From contig NZ_JAPKFL010000012.1 of assembly GCF_026262575.1 (NCBI RefSeq), forward strand, positions 1-64,000: a stretch of DNA of 64,000 nt. Direction: 5' to 3'. This document shows, one piece after another, positions 27,409 to 36,676 of the stretch; position 1 is the first letter of the stretch, and every line of letters starts with the position of its first letter. Made by a program: the position numbers and the translations under genes. The DNA comes from Streptomyces marinisediminis. GTDB lineage: Bacteria; Actinomycetota; Actinomycetes; Streptomycetales; Streptomycetaceae. The notes beneath the pieces were generated by a model, which was not told the origin of the DNA, did not search any database, and saw only the letters and a list, made by a program, of their open reading frames with translations.

Positions 27409-28173
27409 ATGGACCACAACAACACGGCGCACGGCCGGGGTGGCGCGGGAGCGGCCGCCACCCCGGGGGCACAGCGGCGCGTCCTCGTCGTCGAGGACGA
27501 TCCGACGATCGTCGAGGCGATCGCCGCGCGGCTGCGCGCGGAGGGCTTCGCCGTGCAGACGGCCGCCGACGGCCCCGCGGCGGTGGCGCTGGCCGAGAGC
27601 TGGGCCCCGGAGCTGCTCGTGCTCGACGTCATGCTGCCCGGCTACGACGGGCTGGAGGTGTGCCGCCGGGTCCAGGCCAGGCGCCCCGTCCCGGTCCTGA
27701 TGCTCACCGCGCGGGACGACGAGACCGACATGCTGGTCGGCCTCGGCGTCGGCGCCGACGACTACATGACCAAGCCGTTCTCCATGCGCGAGCTGGCCGC
27801 CCGGGTGCACGTGCTCCTGCGCCGGGTGGAGCGGGCGACGCAGGCGGCCTCCGGACCGCCGGGCGGGGCGCTGCGGCTGGGCGAGCTGGAGATCGACCAC
27901 GCGCAGCGCCGGGTCCGGGTGGGCGGCCAGGACGTCCACCTGACGCCGACCGAGTTCGACCTGCTGGTGTGCCTGGCCAACTCCCCGCGCGCCGTCCTCT
28001 CCCGCGAGCAGCTCCTGGCGGAAGTGTGGGACTGGACGGACGCCTCCGGCACCCGCACCGTCGACAGCCACATCAAGGCGCTGCGCCGGAAGATCGGCGC
28101 GGAGCGCATCCGCACGGTGCACGGGGTCGGCTACGCCCTGGAGTCGCCCGCGCCCGCCGCCGACGGCGCCTGA
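27409..28173 (+). CDS. OmpR/PhoB-family response regulator
   Basis: A 254-residue two-component regulator. A ~22-residue Gly/Ala-rich tail precedes the receiver domain (VLVVEDDPTIVE, phospho-acceptor D73 in VLDVMLPGYDG, the Thr in MLTARDDE and the Lys of TKPFSMREL). The C-terminal winged helix (about 155-248) contains LTPTEFDLLVCLAN and TVDSHIKALRRKIG. The kinase gene follows after 2 nt, so the two form one operon. Its place beside kgd and lon matches, from memory, the uncharacterised pair SCO5283/SCO5282 of S. coelicolor. The signal and regulon are unknown. Confidence 0.95.
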   Translation: MDHNNTAHGRGGAGAAATPGAQRRVLVVEDDPTIVEAIAARLRAEGFAVQTAADGPAAVALAESWAPELLVLDVMLPGYDGLEVCRRVQARRPVPVLMLTARDDETDMLVGLGVGADDYMTKPFSMRELAARVHVLLRRVERATQAASGPPGGALRLGELEIDHAQRRVRVGGQDVHLTPTEFDLLVCLANSPRAVLSREQLLAEVWDWTDASGTRTVDSHIKALRRKIGAERIRTVHGVGYALESPAPAADGA

Positions 28174-28175
28174 CG

Positions 28176-29258
28176 GTGGCGTCCGCCCCGGACCGCCCGG
28201 GCCTGCGCACGCGCGCCTGGGCCGCGCTGCGGCACGTGGACCCCTACCGGTCGGTGAAGGCCGCGCTCGGCGCGCTGGTGATCGTCTCGGTCGGCATCAC
28301 CACCTTCCTGGTCCTGGTGGCCGTCAACGTGGAGATCGAGATGCGCGTCATCGCGATCCTCGCGCTGATCGCTTCGCTGCTCATCACCCAGTTCGTCGCC
28401 CAGGGCCTGATCGCGCCGCTGGACGAGATGACCGACACGGCGCGGGCGATGGCCCGGGGCGACTACGCGCGCCGGGTGCGCTTCGACCGGCGCGACGAGC
28501 TCGGCGAGCTGGGCCGCACCTTCAACAGTATGGCCGCCGACCTGGAGGCGGCCGACCGGCACCGCAAGGAGCTGGTCGCCAACGTCTCGCACGAGCTGCG
28601 CACGCCGATCGCGGCGCTGCGCGCGGTGCTGGAGAACGTGGTGGACGGCGTCTCCCGTGCCGACCCGGAGACGATGCTGACGGCGCTGCGGCAGACCGAG
28701 CGGCTGGGCGGCCTGGTGGAGCAGCTCCTGGACCTCTCCCGGCTGGACCACGGGGTGGTGCCGCTGCGCCGCAGGCGCTTCGAGGTGTGGCCGTACCTGG
28801 CGACGGTGCTCAAGGAGGCCAACATGAGCAAGGGCCAGGGCCACGCCCGCACCGACGTGCACCTGCACCTGGACGTCTCGCCGCCGGAGCTGACCGCGCA
28901 TGCGGACACCGAGCGGCTGCACCAGGTCGTGGCCAACCTCATCGACAACGCCGTCAAGCACAGCCCGCAGCACGGCCGGGTCTCGGTGCGGGCCCGCGCC
29001 GGCGGGCAGCCCGAGAGCCTGGAGCTGGAGGTGCAGGACGAGGGTCCGGGCATCCCCGCGCAGGACCGGGACCGGGTCTTCGAGCGCTTCGGCCGGGCCG
29101 CCGGCTCCGAGGGGAAGCAGGACGGCGGCACCGGGCTGGGGCTGGCGATCGCGCGCTGGGCCGTGGACCTGCACGGGGGCCGCATCCGCGTCGCCGAGTC
29201 CGCGCGCGGCTGCCGGATGGTCGTCACCCTCCCGGGGCTCGGGCGGCTGTCCGATTGA
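28176..29258 (+). CDS. Membrane sensor histidine kinase
   Basis: A 360-residue kinase, partner of the preceding regulator. GTG at 28176 lies 2 nt after the regulator stop. Two membrane helices are close together near residues 27-48 and 53-73 (LVIVSVGITTFLVLVAVNV; VIAILALIASLLITQFVAQ), leaving almost no external loop, so it probably senses the membrane or an intramembrane partner. HAMP (about 75-125), dimerisation/phosphoacceptor box VSHELRTPIAALR, N box VVANLIDNAVKHSP, G1 DEGPGIP and G2 GGTGLGLAIARW follow in order. Confidence 0.94.
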   Translation: MASAPDRPGLRTRAWAALRHVDPYRSVKAALGALVIVSVGITTFLVLVAVNVEIEMRVIAILALIASLLITQFVAQGLIAPLDEMTDTARAMARGDYARRVRFDRRDELGELGRTFNSMAADLEAADRHRKELVANVSHELRTPIAALRAVLENVVDGVSRADPETMLTALRQTERLGGLVEQLLDLSRLDHGVVPLRRRRFEVWPYLATVLKEANMSKGQGHARTDVHLHLDVSPPELTAHADTERLHQVVANLIDNAVKHSPQHGRVSVRARAGGQPESLELEVQDEGPGIPAQDRDRVFERFGRAAGSEGKQDGGTGLGLAIARWAVDLHGGRIRVAESARGCRMVVTLPGLGRLSD

Positions 29259-29341
29259 CGTAGGGTCGGCCGCGTCGCGCACCCGTCGCTCGCGTGAAGT
29301 CCGCGTGAACCGGTGAAGCCTTCGAATGGCTGTGGCAGCAG

Positions 29342-29361
29342 GGCGCCGCAGCCGCGGCGCC
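29342..29361 (+). terminator. Hairpin after the two-component operon
   Basis: GGCGCCGC (29342-29349) pairs perfectly with GCGGCGCC (29354-29361) around a 4-nt loop, 83 nt after the kinase stop. There is no T-run, which is usual for Streptomyces hairpin terminators. Confidence 0.5.
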
Positions 29362-29450
29362 GTGTACCCCAAAAACCCGGAACCATGCAGCTTTCCCCTC
29401 GCGGAATGCGCTGAAACCGCCGTCCGGATGTGACGTACGCGACGACGGGG

Positions 29451-29495
29451 GGCTACGGACTGCACCGAACGCCCTCGGGGGCGTAGCCTTTATTT
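29451..29495 (+). promoter_or_regulatory. Hairpin or promoter region before kgd
   Basis: GGCTAC (29451-29456) can pair with GTAGCC (29483-29488), with an inner stem ACGCCC/GGGCGT (29469-29484), followed by CTTTATTT. It could be a terminator with a short T-run, or TAGCCT (29484-29489) could be the -10 of kgd, placing transcription start near 29496. Sequence alone does not decide. Confidence 0.4.
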
Positions 29496-29539
29496 CCGCT
29501 GTCCACCACCATGTGAAGCGGAAGAGGGCGGTTGCCGCC

Positions 29540-32500
29540 GTGTCGTCACAGTCCCCGAAGACCTCGAGCATCTCGACCGAACAGGACGGGCAAGAAAAGG
29601 GCCCCGTCACCGGTTTCGGTCCCAACGAGTGGCTCGTCGACGAGATCTACCAGCAGTACCTCCAGGACCCGAACTCGGTAGACCGGGCCTGGTGGGATTT
29701 CTTCGCCGACTACAAGCCGGGCCAGACGACGAGCGGGGACGCCGAGCCCGCCGCGGAGCAGGCTCCGGCGCAGCAGGCCACCGCCCGGCCCGCCGCGCCC
29801 CAGGCCCCCGCCGAGCCCCGGCAGGCCCAGCCGCCGCGGGCCGAGCGGCAGCAGACCCAGCGGCCGCCGCAGGCCCGGCAGGACGCCGCCGGCGCCGCCC
29901 CGGCCCAGCAGGCCCCGCAGGCGGACGCCAAGCCGGCCCAGCCCCAGCCCCAGCCCCAGGCGAAGGCCCAGCCCGCGCAGTCGGGGCAGGCCGGGGACGG
30001 GCGGGCGCCCACGGCGAAGACGCGGGCCGCGGCGCCCAAGAAGGACAAGAAGGAGGAGCAGCCGAAGCAGGAGTCGGCGCCGCGGGAGCAGCCCTCCGGT
30101 CCGGAGTACGTCACCCTGCGCGGCCCCGGCGCCGCCGTCGCGAAGAACATGAACGCCTCGCTGGAGCTGCCGACGGCCACCTCGGTCCGCGCGGTCCCGG
30201 TGAAGCTGCTGTTCGACAACCGCATCGTCATCAACAACCACCTCAAGCGCGCCCGCGGCGGCAAGGTGTCCTTCACGCACGTCATCGGCTACGCCATGGT
30301 GCAGGCGCTGAAGGCGATGCCGGCGATGAACCACTCGTTCGCCGAGAAGGACGGCAAGCCGACGCTGGTCAAGCCGGAGCACGTCAACCTGGGCCTGGCC
30401 ATCGACCTGGTGAAGCCGGGCGGTGACCGGCAGCTCGTGGTGGCCGGCATCAAGAAGGCCGAGACGCTCACCTTCTTCGAGTTCTGGCAGGCCTACGAGG
30501 ACATCGTGCGCCGCGCCCGCGGCGGCAAGCTGACGATGGACGACTTCCAGGGCGTCACCGCGTCGCTGACCAACCCCGGCGGCATCGGCACCGTCCACTC
30601 CGTGCCGCGGCTGATGCCCGGGCAGGGCGTGATCGTCGGCGTCGGCGCGATGGAGTACCCGGCCGAGTTCCAGGGCACCTCGCAGGACACGCTGAACAAG
30701 CTCGGCGTCTCCAAGGTGATGACGCTGACCTCCACCTACGACCACCGCGTGATCCAGGGCGCGGCGTCGGGCGAGTTCCTGCGCGTGATGCACCAGTTCC
30801 TGCTGGGCGAGAACGACTTCTACGACGAGATCTTCGAGTCGCTGCGCATCCCGTACGAGCCCGTGCGCTGGAACCAGGACATCGACGTCTCCCACGACGA
30901 CGAGGTCACCAAGGCCGCCCGCGTCTTCGACCTCATCCACTCCTACCGGGTGCGCGGCCACGTCATGGCCGACACCGACCCGCTGGAGTACAAGCAGCGC
31001 AAGCACCCCGACCTGGACATCGCCTCGCACGGCCTGACCCTGTGGGACCTGGAGCGGGAGTTCGCCGTCGGCGGCTTCGCCGGCAAGTCCATGCTCAAAC
31101 TGCGCGACATCCTCGGCGTGCTGCGCGACTCGTACTGCCGCACCACCGGCATCGAGTACATGCACATCCAGGACCCCAAGCAGCGCAAGTGGATCCAGGA
31201 CCGGGTGGAGCGCCCCTTCACCACGCCGGAGCGCGAGGAGCAGCTCCGCATCCTGCGCCGCCTGAACGCGGCCGAGGCGTTCGAGACGTTCCTGCAGACC
31301 AAGTACGTCGGCCAGAAGCGGTTCTCGCTGGAGGGCGGCGAGTCCGTCATCCCGCTGCTGGACGCGGTGATCGACTCCGCGGCCGAGTCGCGCCTGGACG
31401 AAGTGGTCGTCGGCATGCCGCACCGCGGCCGGCTGAACGTGCTGGCCAACATCGTCGGCAAGTCCTACGCGCAGATCTTCCGCGAGTTCGAGGGCAACCT
31501 CGACCCGAAGTCGATGCACGGCTCCGGCGACGTGAAGTACCACCTGGGCGCCGAGGGCAACTTCACCGGCCTGGACGGCGAGCAGATCAAGGTCTCGCTG
31601 ACCGCCAACCCCTCCCACCTGGAGGCGGTGGACCCGGTGGTGGAGGGCGTCGTCCGCGCCAAGCAGGACATCATCGGCAAGGGCGGCACGGACTTCACCG
31701 TCCTGCCCGTCCAGCTACACGGCGACGCGGCGTTCGCGGGCCAGGGCGTGGTCGCCGAGACGCTGAACATGTCGCAGCTGCGCGGCTACCGCACCGGCGG
31801 CACCGTGCACATCGTCATCAACAACCAGGTCGGCTTCACCGCGGCGCCGGAGGCGGCCCGCTCGTCGATGTACTGCACCGACGTGGCCCGGATGATCGAG
31901 GCCCCGATCTTCCACGTCAACGGCGACGACCCGGAGGCCGTCGTCCGCGTGGGGCGGCTGGCCTTCGAGTTCCGGCAGGCGTTCAACAAGGACGTCGTCA
32001 TCGACCTCGTCTGCTACCGCCGGCGCGGCCACAACGAGACGGACAACCCCTCGTTCACCCAGCCGCGGATGTACAACCTGATCGACAAGAAGCGCTCGGT
32101 GCGCAAGCTCTACACCGAGTCGCTCATCGGTCGCGGCGACATCACCATGGAGGAGGCCGAGCAGGCGCTCCAGGACTTCCAGGGGCAGCTTGAGAAGGTC
32201 TTCACCGAGGTCCGCGAGGCGGCGGTGACGCCGGGCGAGGCCGAGGTGCCGGCGCCCAAGCCGGAGTTCCCGGTGGCGCTGGAGACCGCCGTCAGCCAGG
32301 AGGTCGTCAAGCGCATCGCCTCCTCGCAGGTGGAGGTGCCCGAGCGGATCGCCGTCCACCCGCGGCTGCTGCCGCAGCTCCAGCGCCGCGCGGCGATGGT
32401 CGAGGACGGCACGATCGACTGGGGCATGGGCGAGACGCTGGCCATCGGCTCGCTGCTGATGGAGGGCACGCCCGTCCGGCTGGCCGGCCAGGACTCGCGC

Positions 32501-33478
32501 CGCGGCACCTTCGGCCAGCGGCACGCGGTGCTGATCGACCAGAACACCGGCAACGACTACACGCCGCTGCTGTACCTCACCGACGGCCAGGCGCGCTTCA
32601 ACGTCTACGACTCGCTGCTGAGCGAGTTCGCGGCGATGGGCTTCGAGTACGGCTACTCCCTGGCCCGCCCCGAGGCGCTGGTGATGTGGGAGGCGCAGTT
32701 CGGTGACTTCGTCAACGGCGCGCAGACGATCGTCGACGAGTTCATCACCTCCGCCGAGCAGAAGTGGAACCAGACCTCCGGCGTCGTCCTGCTGCTGCCG
32801 CACGGCTACGAGGGCCAGGGTCCGGACCACTCCTCGGCCCGTATCGAGCGGTTCCTCCAGCTCTGCGCGCAGAACAGCATGACGGTGGCCATGCCGACGC
32901 TGCCGTCGAACTACTTCCACCTGCTGCGCTGGCAGGTGCACAACCCGCACCACAAGCCGCTGGTCGTCTTCACCCCGAAGTCGATGCTGCGGCTGAAGGC
33001 GGCGGCCTCCGCGACGGAGGAGTTCACCACCGGCGGCTTCCGCCCGGTGATCGGGGACACCGGCGTGGAGTCCGGCAAGGTCGAGGCCACCGACATCCGC
33101 AAGGTGGTCTTCTGCTCCGGCAAGGTCTACTACGACCTCGACGCCGAGCGGCAGAAGCGGGGCGCGCACGACACGGCGCTCGTCCGCATCGAGCGGCTCT
33201 ACCCGCTGCCGGCCAAGGAGATCCAGGAGGTGCTGGAGCCCTTCACCAAGGCCCAGAAGTACGTCTGGGCCCAGGAGGAGCCCGCCAACCAGGGCGCCTG
33301 GCCGTTCATCGCGCTCAACCTGGTGGACCACCTGGACCTGATCATCGGTGCGGCGCCGGACAACGCGGACCGCCTGCGCCGGGTCTCCCGCCCGTCCTCC
33401 TCCTCCCCCGCCGTGGGCTCCCCCAAGCGGCACGCCCAGGAGCAGGCCGAGCTGGTGGCCGAGGTGTTCGACCTCTGA
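29540..33478 (+). CDS. kgd: Multifunctional 2-oxoglutarate dehydrogenase E1 / 2-oxoglutarate decarboxylase (Kgd/OdhA type)
   Basis: A 1312-residue TCA-cycle enzyme that fuses a succinyltransferase (E2-like) domain to the thiamine-dependent E1o domain, the actinobacterial arrangement. An E1-type N-terminal segment ([20 protein letters not shown]) is followed by an Ala/Gln/Pro/Lys-rich linker (about 60-185). The E2-like domain (about 195-430) ends with [17 protein letters not shown], holding the catalytic His. The E1 part follows ([55 protein letters not shown]). GTG at 29540 gives the usual SSQSP start. No lipoyl domain is present, so E1-E2 must use another lipoylated partner. It is followed by two strong hairpins and faces the small DUF6104 gene. 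Confidence 0.96.
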   Translation: MSSQSPKTSSISTEQDGQEKGPVTGFGPNEWLVDEIYQQYLQDPNSVDRAWWDFFADYKPGQTTSGDAEPAAEQAPAQQATARPAAPQAPAEPRQAQPPRAERQQTQRPPQARQDAAGAAPAQQAPQADAKPAQPQPQPQAKAQPAQSGQAGDGRAPTAKTRAAAPKKDKKEEQPKQESAPREQPSGPEYVTLRGPGAAVAKNMNASLELPTATSVRAVPVKLLFDNRIVINNHLKRARGGKVSFTHVIGYAMVQALKAMPAMNHSFAEKDGKPTLVKPEHVNLGLAIDLVKPGGDRQLVVAGIKKAETLTFFEFWQAYEDIVRRARGGKLTMDDFQGVTASLTNPGGIGTVHSVPRLMPGQGVIVGVGAMEYPAEFQGTSQDTLNKLGVSKVMTLTSTYDHRVIQGAASGEFLRVMHQFLLGENDFYDEIFESLRIPYEPVRWNQDIDVSHDDEVTKAARVFDLIHSYRVRGHVMADTDPLEYKQRKHPDLDIASHGLTLWDLEREFAVGGFAGKSMLKLRDILGVLRDSYCRTTGIEYMHIQDPKQRKWIQDRVERPFTTPEREEQLRILRRLNAAEAFETFLQTKYVGQKRFSLEGGESVIPLLDAVIDSAAESRLDEVVVGMPHRGRLNVLANIVGKSYAQIFREFEGNLDPKSMHGSGDVKYHLGAEGNFTGLDGEQIKVSLTANPSHLEAVDPVVEGVVRAKQDIIGKGGTDFTVLPVQLHGDAAFAGQGVVAETLNMSQLRGYRTGGTVHIVINNQVGFTAAPEAARSSMYCTDVARMIEAPIFHVNGDDPEAVVRVGRLAFEFRQAFNKDVVIDLVCYRRRGHNETDNPSFTQPRMYNLIDKKRSVRKLYTESLIGRGDITMEEAEQALQDFQGQLEKVFTEVREAAVTPGEAEVPAPKPEFPVALETAVSQEVVKRIASSQVEVPERIAVHPRLLPQLQRRAAMVEDGTIDWGMGETLAIGSLLMEGTPVRLAGQDSRRGTFGQRHAVLIDQNTGNDYTPLLYLTDGQARFNVYDSLLSEFAAMGFEYGYSLARPEALVMWEAQFGDFVNGAQTIVDEFITSAEQKWNQTSGVVLLLPHGYEGQGPDHSSARIERFLQLCAQNSMTVAMPTLPSNYFHLLRWQVHNPHHKPLVVFTPKSMLRLKAAASATEEFTTGGFRPVIGDTGVESGKVEATDIRKVVFCSGKVYYDLDAERQKRGAHDTALVRIERLYPLPAKEIQEVLEPFTKAQKYVWAQEEPANQGAWPFIALNLVDHLDLIIGAAPDNADRLRRVSRPSSSSPAVGSPKRHAQEQAELVAEVFDL

Positions 33479-33499
33479 CGCCGCACGGCGGCCACAGGA

Positions 33500-33586
33500 C
33501 GCCGGGCCGGGCGCCCCCCGTCGGGGAGCGCCCGGCCCGGCGCCGTGTGCGGGCGCCGCGCCCGTGCGCGTACGGGCGCGGCGCCC
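33500..33586. terminator. Two successive strong hairpins after kgd
   Basis: First hairpin: perfect 15-bp arms at 33500-33514 and 33528-33542. Second: perfect 15-bp arms GGGCGCCGCGCCCGT (33551-33565) and 33572-33586 with a 6-nt loop. They lie between convergent kgd and the DUF6104 gene and probably stop transcription from both sides. Confidence 0.75.
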
Positions 33587-33658
33587 CCACACAGCACCGT
33601 ACGCGCCCGGCGCCGCACCGGCGGGGGTGGCGACGGGGCGGCCGCGGTGCCCGCGCCG

Positions 33659-33724
33659 CCTGCTCCCCGCGTGCTTGCCGCCTGCTCCCCGCGTGCTCGT
33701 CGCGGACTCCCCGCGCGCTTCCCC
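33659..33724. repeat. 22-bp direct repeats, three copies
   Basis: Units 33659-33680, 33681-33702 and 33703-33724 begin CCTGCTCCCCGCGTGCT; the first two differ at about two bases and the third is more diverged. The array ends 2 bp before the DUF6104 stop codon (minus strand), so it lies just after that gene. Confidence 0.7.
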
Positions 33725-33726
33725 GC

Positions 33727-33906
33727 CTACTCGTCGTCCTCGTCGTCCAGCCGCGCGAGCCACGTCGCGAGCCGCTCGACCGGCACCTCGAAGTCCGGGT
33801 TCAGGTCGACGAAGGTGCGCAACTGCTCGGCGACCCACCCGAGGGTGACCTCCTCCCCGCCGCGCCGGTTCTCCAGTTCCTCGATTCCGCGATCAGTGAA
33901 GTACAC
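33727..33906 (-). CDS. Small DUF6104-type protein
   Basis: A 59-residue acidic protein, starting VYFTDRGIEELENRRG and ending DDEDDE. Small proteins opening YFTDRGIEELE are conserved in Streptomyces and are listed, as far as I recall, as DUF6104. It has no membrane segment or known motif and its function is unknown. Start GTG at 33906 has no clear Shine-Dalgarno sequence. It converges on kgd and diverges from the DUF4097-PadR operon. Confidence 0.8.
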   Translation of the reverse strand: MYFTDRGIEELENRRGGEEVTLGWVAEQLRTFVDLNPDFEVPVERLATWLARLDDEDDE

Positions 33907-33993
33907 ACGCGCAGCATAAGCGGCCGTCCCGGCGCCCTCGGACGCGGTGCCGCGGCCGGCGGCCGGGCCCGGGCCGCTCCCCCGGACGAGGGA

Positions 33994-34021
33994 TTGACGC
34001 GACACAGACGCGATGTATCGT
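33994..34021 (+). promoter_or_regulatory. Promoter and possible operator of the DUF4097-PadR operon
   Basis: TTGACG (33994-33999) and TATCGT (34016-34021) are 16 bp apart, a good vegetative promoter. The -10 overlaps CGATGTATCG (34011-34020), arms CGAT/ATCG with a 2-bp spacer, a likely site for the PadR protein encoded downstream. PadR regulators commonly repress their own operons; binding here is inferred. Confidence 0.6.
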
Positions 34022-34061
34022 GAGAGGCACAGATCAGACGTCCGTGCCCTGGGAGGCCCTC

Positions 34062-34919
34062 GTGTCCAGCCCGTCGGAGTGGTGGATCGACGCCCCACAC
34101 CAGCTCACCCTCACCGAACCGGTCGAGCGGCTCGACGTCCGCATCGTCGGCGGCTCCGTCAACGTCGTCGGCAAGGACACCGCAGGGGCCCGTATCGAGG
34201 TCTCCGACCTCGACGGCCCGCCCCTGCACGTCACCCACCACGCCGGCACGCTCACCGTGGCCTACGACGACGTGCCCTGGCAGGGCTTCCTCCAACTGCT
34301 GGACCGCAAGCGGTGGCGCCGCAGCGTCCACCTCACGCTCGCCGTACCGGCCACGGCCGGGGTCCGCGTCGGCGCGATCACCGCCGCGACGGTCGTCTCG
34401 GGCACCACGGGCGAGGCGGAGGTGCGCGGGATCACCGGCGAGACCACCCTCGTGGGGCTCGGCGGCCCGGTCCACGCGCACTCCGTCTCCGGCGGCGTCG
34501 CGGCGCAGGCGCTGCGCGGAGCCCTCGCCTTCCACTCCGTCTCGGGCGACCTCACGGTCATCGACGGCGGCGCCGCCTCCCTGCGCGCCGACTCCGTCTC
34601 GGGCGACCTCACGGTGGACGTGCCGGAGAGCGGCGCCGACCCCACCGAGGTGTCGTTGACCACCGTCTCGGGCGAGATCGCGGTACGGCTGCCGCAGGCC
34701 CCCGACACCACGGTCGAGGCGCACACCAACGGCGGCTCGGTCTCCTGCGCGTTCGACACCCTGCACGTGGGCGGCCAGTGGGGCGCCAGGCGCGTCACCG
34801 GCACGCTCGGCGCGGGGCGGGACACGCTGAAGGCCACCACCGTCTCCGGCGGCCTCGCGCTGCTGCGCCGCTCACCCGGGACCCACACCGACGCCCCCCT
34901 GCTCGTGAAGGACGCCTGA
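34062..34919 (+). CDS. DUF4097 beta-helix-like protein
   Basis: A 285-residue protein made of short repeated beta strands with the recurring phrase S-V-SG-(D/G/E)-L/V ([50 protein letters not shown]), the mark of DUF4097 and of right-handed beta-helix folds. GTG at 34062 follows GGGAGGCCCTC; an upstream GTG in frame lacks a site. There is no signal peptide or membrane helix. The stop is followed after 1 nt by the PadR gene, a pairing often seen. Its molecular role is unknown, perhaps a ligand-binding or envelope-stress partner of the PadR regulator. Confidence 0.88.
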   Translation: MSSPSEWWIDAPHQLTLTEPVERLDVRIVGGSVNVVGKDTAGARIEVSDLDGPPLHVTHHAGTLTVAYDDVPWQGFLQLLDRKRWRRSVHLTLAVPATAGVRVGAITAATVVSGTTGEAEVRGITGETTLVGLGGPVHAHSVSGGVAAQALRGALAFHSVSGDLTVIDGGAASLRADSVSGDLTVDVPESGADPTEVSLTTVSGEIAVRLPQAPDTTVEAHTNGGSVSCAFDTLHVGGQWGARRVTGTLGAGRDTLKATTVSGGLALLRRSPGTHTDAPLLVKDA

Positions 34920-34920
34920 C

Positions 34921-36081
34921 ATGCCCCCCGTCTTCGCCCACGGCCGCCTGCGCCTGTACCTGCTGAAGCTGCTCGCGGAGGCACCCCGGCACGGGTACGA
35001 GGTGATCCGGCTGCTGGAGGAACGCTTCCAGGGCCTCTACGCCCCCTCGGCCGGCACCGTCTACCCGCGGCTGGCCAAGCTGGAGGCCGAGGGGCTGGTG
35101 AGCCACACCACCGAGGGGGGCCGCAAGGTGTACTCCATCACCGACCGGGGCCGCGGCGAACTGGCCGGCCGCCAGGGCGAACTCACCGATCTGGAGCAGG
35201 AGATCCACGACTCCCTGACGGCCCTGGCCAACGAGATCCGGGAGGACGTCCGCGGCTCGGCCAGCGACCTGCGGCGCGAGATGCGCGAGGCCGCCGAGCG
35301 CACCCGCGACACCGGGCCGGGAGCCTTCGGCACCGAGGGGTCCGACCTGTGGCGGGAGGCCACCCGGGAGTGGAAGGAGCAGGCCCGCCGGGCGAAGGCC
35401 GAGAGCCGGAAGGCCCGGGAGGAGAGCCGGGCGGCGCAGGAGGAGGCCCGCCGGGCCCGGCACGACGCCCAGCGCGCCGCGCAGGAGGAGGTCCACCGGA
35501 TCGCCCGGCAGGTGCAGGACCAGGTCTCAGCCCGCGCGCAGGCGGGCGACTGGCAGGGCGCGGTGCGCGAGGGCATGGCGGAGCTGGCCAAGGAGATGGG
35601 CTCGCTGGGCGGTCGCCTGTCCGCCCACACCGCCGCGTGGTCGCCCCCCTTCACCGCGGGCCGCTCCACCAAGGCCCCCGGCCCGGATGCGCCCGGCAAC
35701 GGGACGCCCGAGCCCGGAGCCCGAGAGCCCGGGGCACCGGGGCCGGGGGCGCCCGAGCCCGGAGCCCCCGGGCCCGGAGCCCCCGGGAACGCGGCGCCGG
35801 AGGCCGGGGCACCCGGGGCCGGTGCCTTCGAGTCCCGAGATCCGCGCACCGGATCCCGGCCTGACGAGGCACCGGCGCCGGCGTGGGCGGCCGATGCGGG
35901 GCCCGCCGACGCCGACGCCGACGCCGCCCGGGTCCTGGAACGCCTGCTGGACCGCTTCCGGGACGACATACGGGACGCCGCGCGGGACCACGGCGTCACC
36001 GGGGAGCAGGTGCGGGAGGTCCGCCGCCACCTGTCGACGGCCGCGGCGCACATCGGCGTCCTGCTGCGCCCGCCGCGCTGA
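34921..36081 (+). CDS. PadR-family regulator with long coiled-coil extension
   Basis: A 386-residue protein. Residues 1-80 are a PadR winged helix (LRLYLLKLLAEAPRHGYEVI, LYAPSAGTVYPRLAKLEAEGLV read as separate blocks, then GGRKVYSITDRGR). A long Arg/Glu/Ala-rich coiled coil (about 85-215) follows, then a Pro/Gly/Ala repeat region (about 255-310, units of EPGAPGPGAP) and a C-terminal helical segment (RVLERLLDRFRDDIRDAARDHG). PadR proteins are usually 100-200 residues, so the extension is notable and its Pro/Gly part is probably variable in length. It is coupled to the DUF4097 gene by a 1-nt gap. Confidence 0.9.
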   Translation: MPPVFAHGRLRLYLLKLLAEAPRHGYEVIRLLEERFQGLYAPSAGTVYPRLAKLEAEGLVSHTTEGGRKVYSITDRGRGELAGRQGELTDLEQEIHDSLTALANEIREDVRGSASDLRREMREAAERTRDTGPGAFGTEGSDLWREATREWKEQARRAKAESRKAREESRAAQEEARRARHDAQRAAQEEVHRIARQVQDQVSARAQAGDWQGAVREGMAELAKEMGSLGGRLSAHTAAWSPPFTAGRSTKAPGPDAPGNGTPEPGAREPGAPGPGAPEPGAPGPGAPGNAAPEAGAPGAGAFESRDPRTGSRPDEAPAPAWAADAGPADADADAARVLERLLDRFRDDIRDAARDHGVTGEQVREVRRHLSTAAAHIGVLLRPPR

Positions 36082-36082
36082 G

Positions 36083-36561
36083 TCAGCGCAGCCGCTTCTC
36101 GAGGAAGTGGTCGGCGTGGGGGCCGTCGTGGTAGGCGGGGATCTCGTGGTAGCCGCGCGCCGCGTACAGGGCGCGGGCTTCCACGAGGTCCGCCCGGGTG
36201 TCCAGGCGCATCACACCGGCACCCAACTCCCGGGCGGTCTCCTCGGCGGCGGTCGCCACCGCCGCGCCGCCGCCGGTACCCCGCAGCGCGCCCCGTACGT
36301 AGACGCGGGCCAGCTCCGCCACGCCGGGTTCCAGCAGCCGGACTCCGGCGCACCCCGCCGCCCGCCCCGGTACCGGGCCAGGAGGAAACGGCCGTGCGGC
36401 GGGGCCAGGGCGTCGCTGGGCTCTCCCGCCATCGCCGCGGCGACCTCCACGGCGGTGGTGGCGCGCCCGTGGTACCGGCCCACGATGTCGGCGCAGGAGG
36501 CGCGCAGCACCTCTCGCGCCTCGGCTCCGTCCACGGGCGCCGGCCCGACCTGCCACTCCAC
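36083..36561 (-). pseudogene. GNAT acetyltransferase broken by one frameshift
   Basis: Two minus-strand frames give one GNAT protein only if joined. The first starts at GTG 36561 (VEWQVGPAPVDGAEAR) and runs to LLARYRGG; the second continues RAAGCAGVRLLEPGVAELARVY, including the acetyl-CoA loop region RGALRGTGGGAAVAT and ending FLEKRLR at 36083. The shift lies near 36365-36375 in the G-rich run encoding RYRGRAAG; adding a single G there restores about 160 residues. Either the gene has decayed recently or the sequence has a one-base error. It converges on the PadR gene with a 1-bp gap. Substrate unknown. Confidence 0.75.
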
Positions 36562-36586
36562 CGTTCCGCTCCCCCGCCCCCACCGC

Positions 36587-36666
36587 CGTCAGACCGCCGG
36601 CACACCAGACCGCCGAAACACCAGGCCCCCGGCACACCAGACCGTCAGAACATCAGACCGTCAGAG
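36587..36666. repeat. Five tandem 16-bp repeats
   Basis: Units at 36587, 36603, 36619, 36635 and 36651 follow CAccAGACCGcCgGaA (CACCAGACCGCCGAAA, CACCAGACCGTCAGAA, CATCAGACCGTCAGAG and so on). A partial sixth copy (CGGTCAGACCGTCAGG) begins near 36673 and runs into the oxidoreductase stop region. There are no unique spacers, so this is not a CRISPR array. It lies after the oxidoreductase gene and directly before the broken acetyltransferase. Confidence 0.85.
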
Positions 36667-36676
36667 CGTTATCCGG

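Noticed and set aside
36587..36666. CRISPR array
   Set aside because: The 16-bp units abut without spacers, and no cas gene is near.
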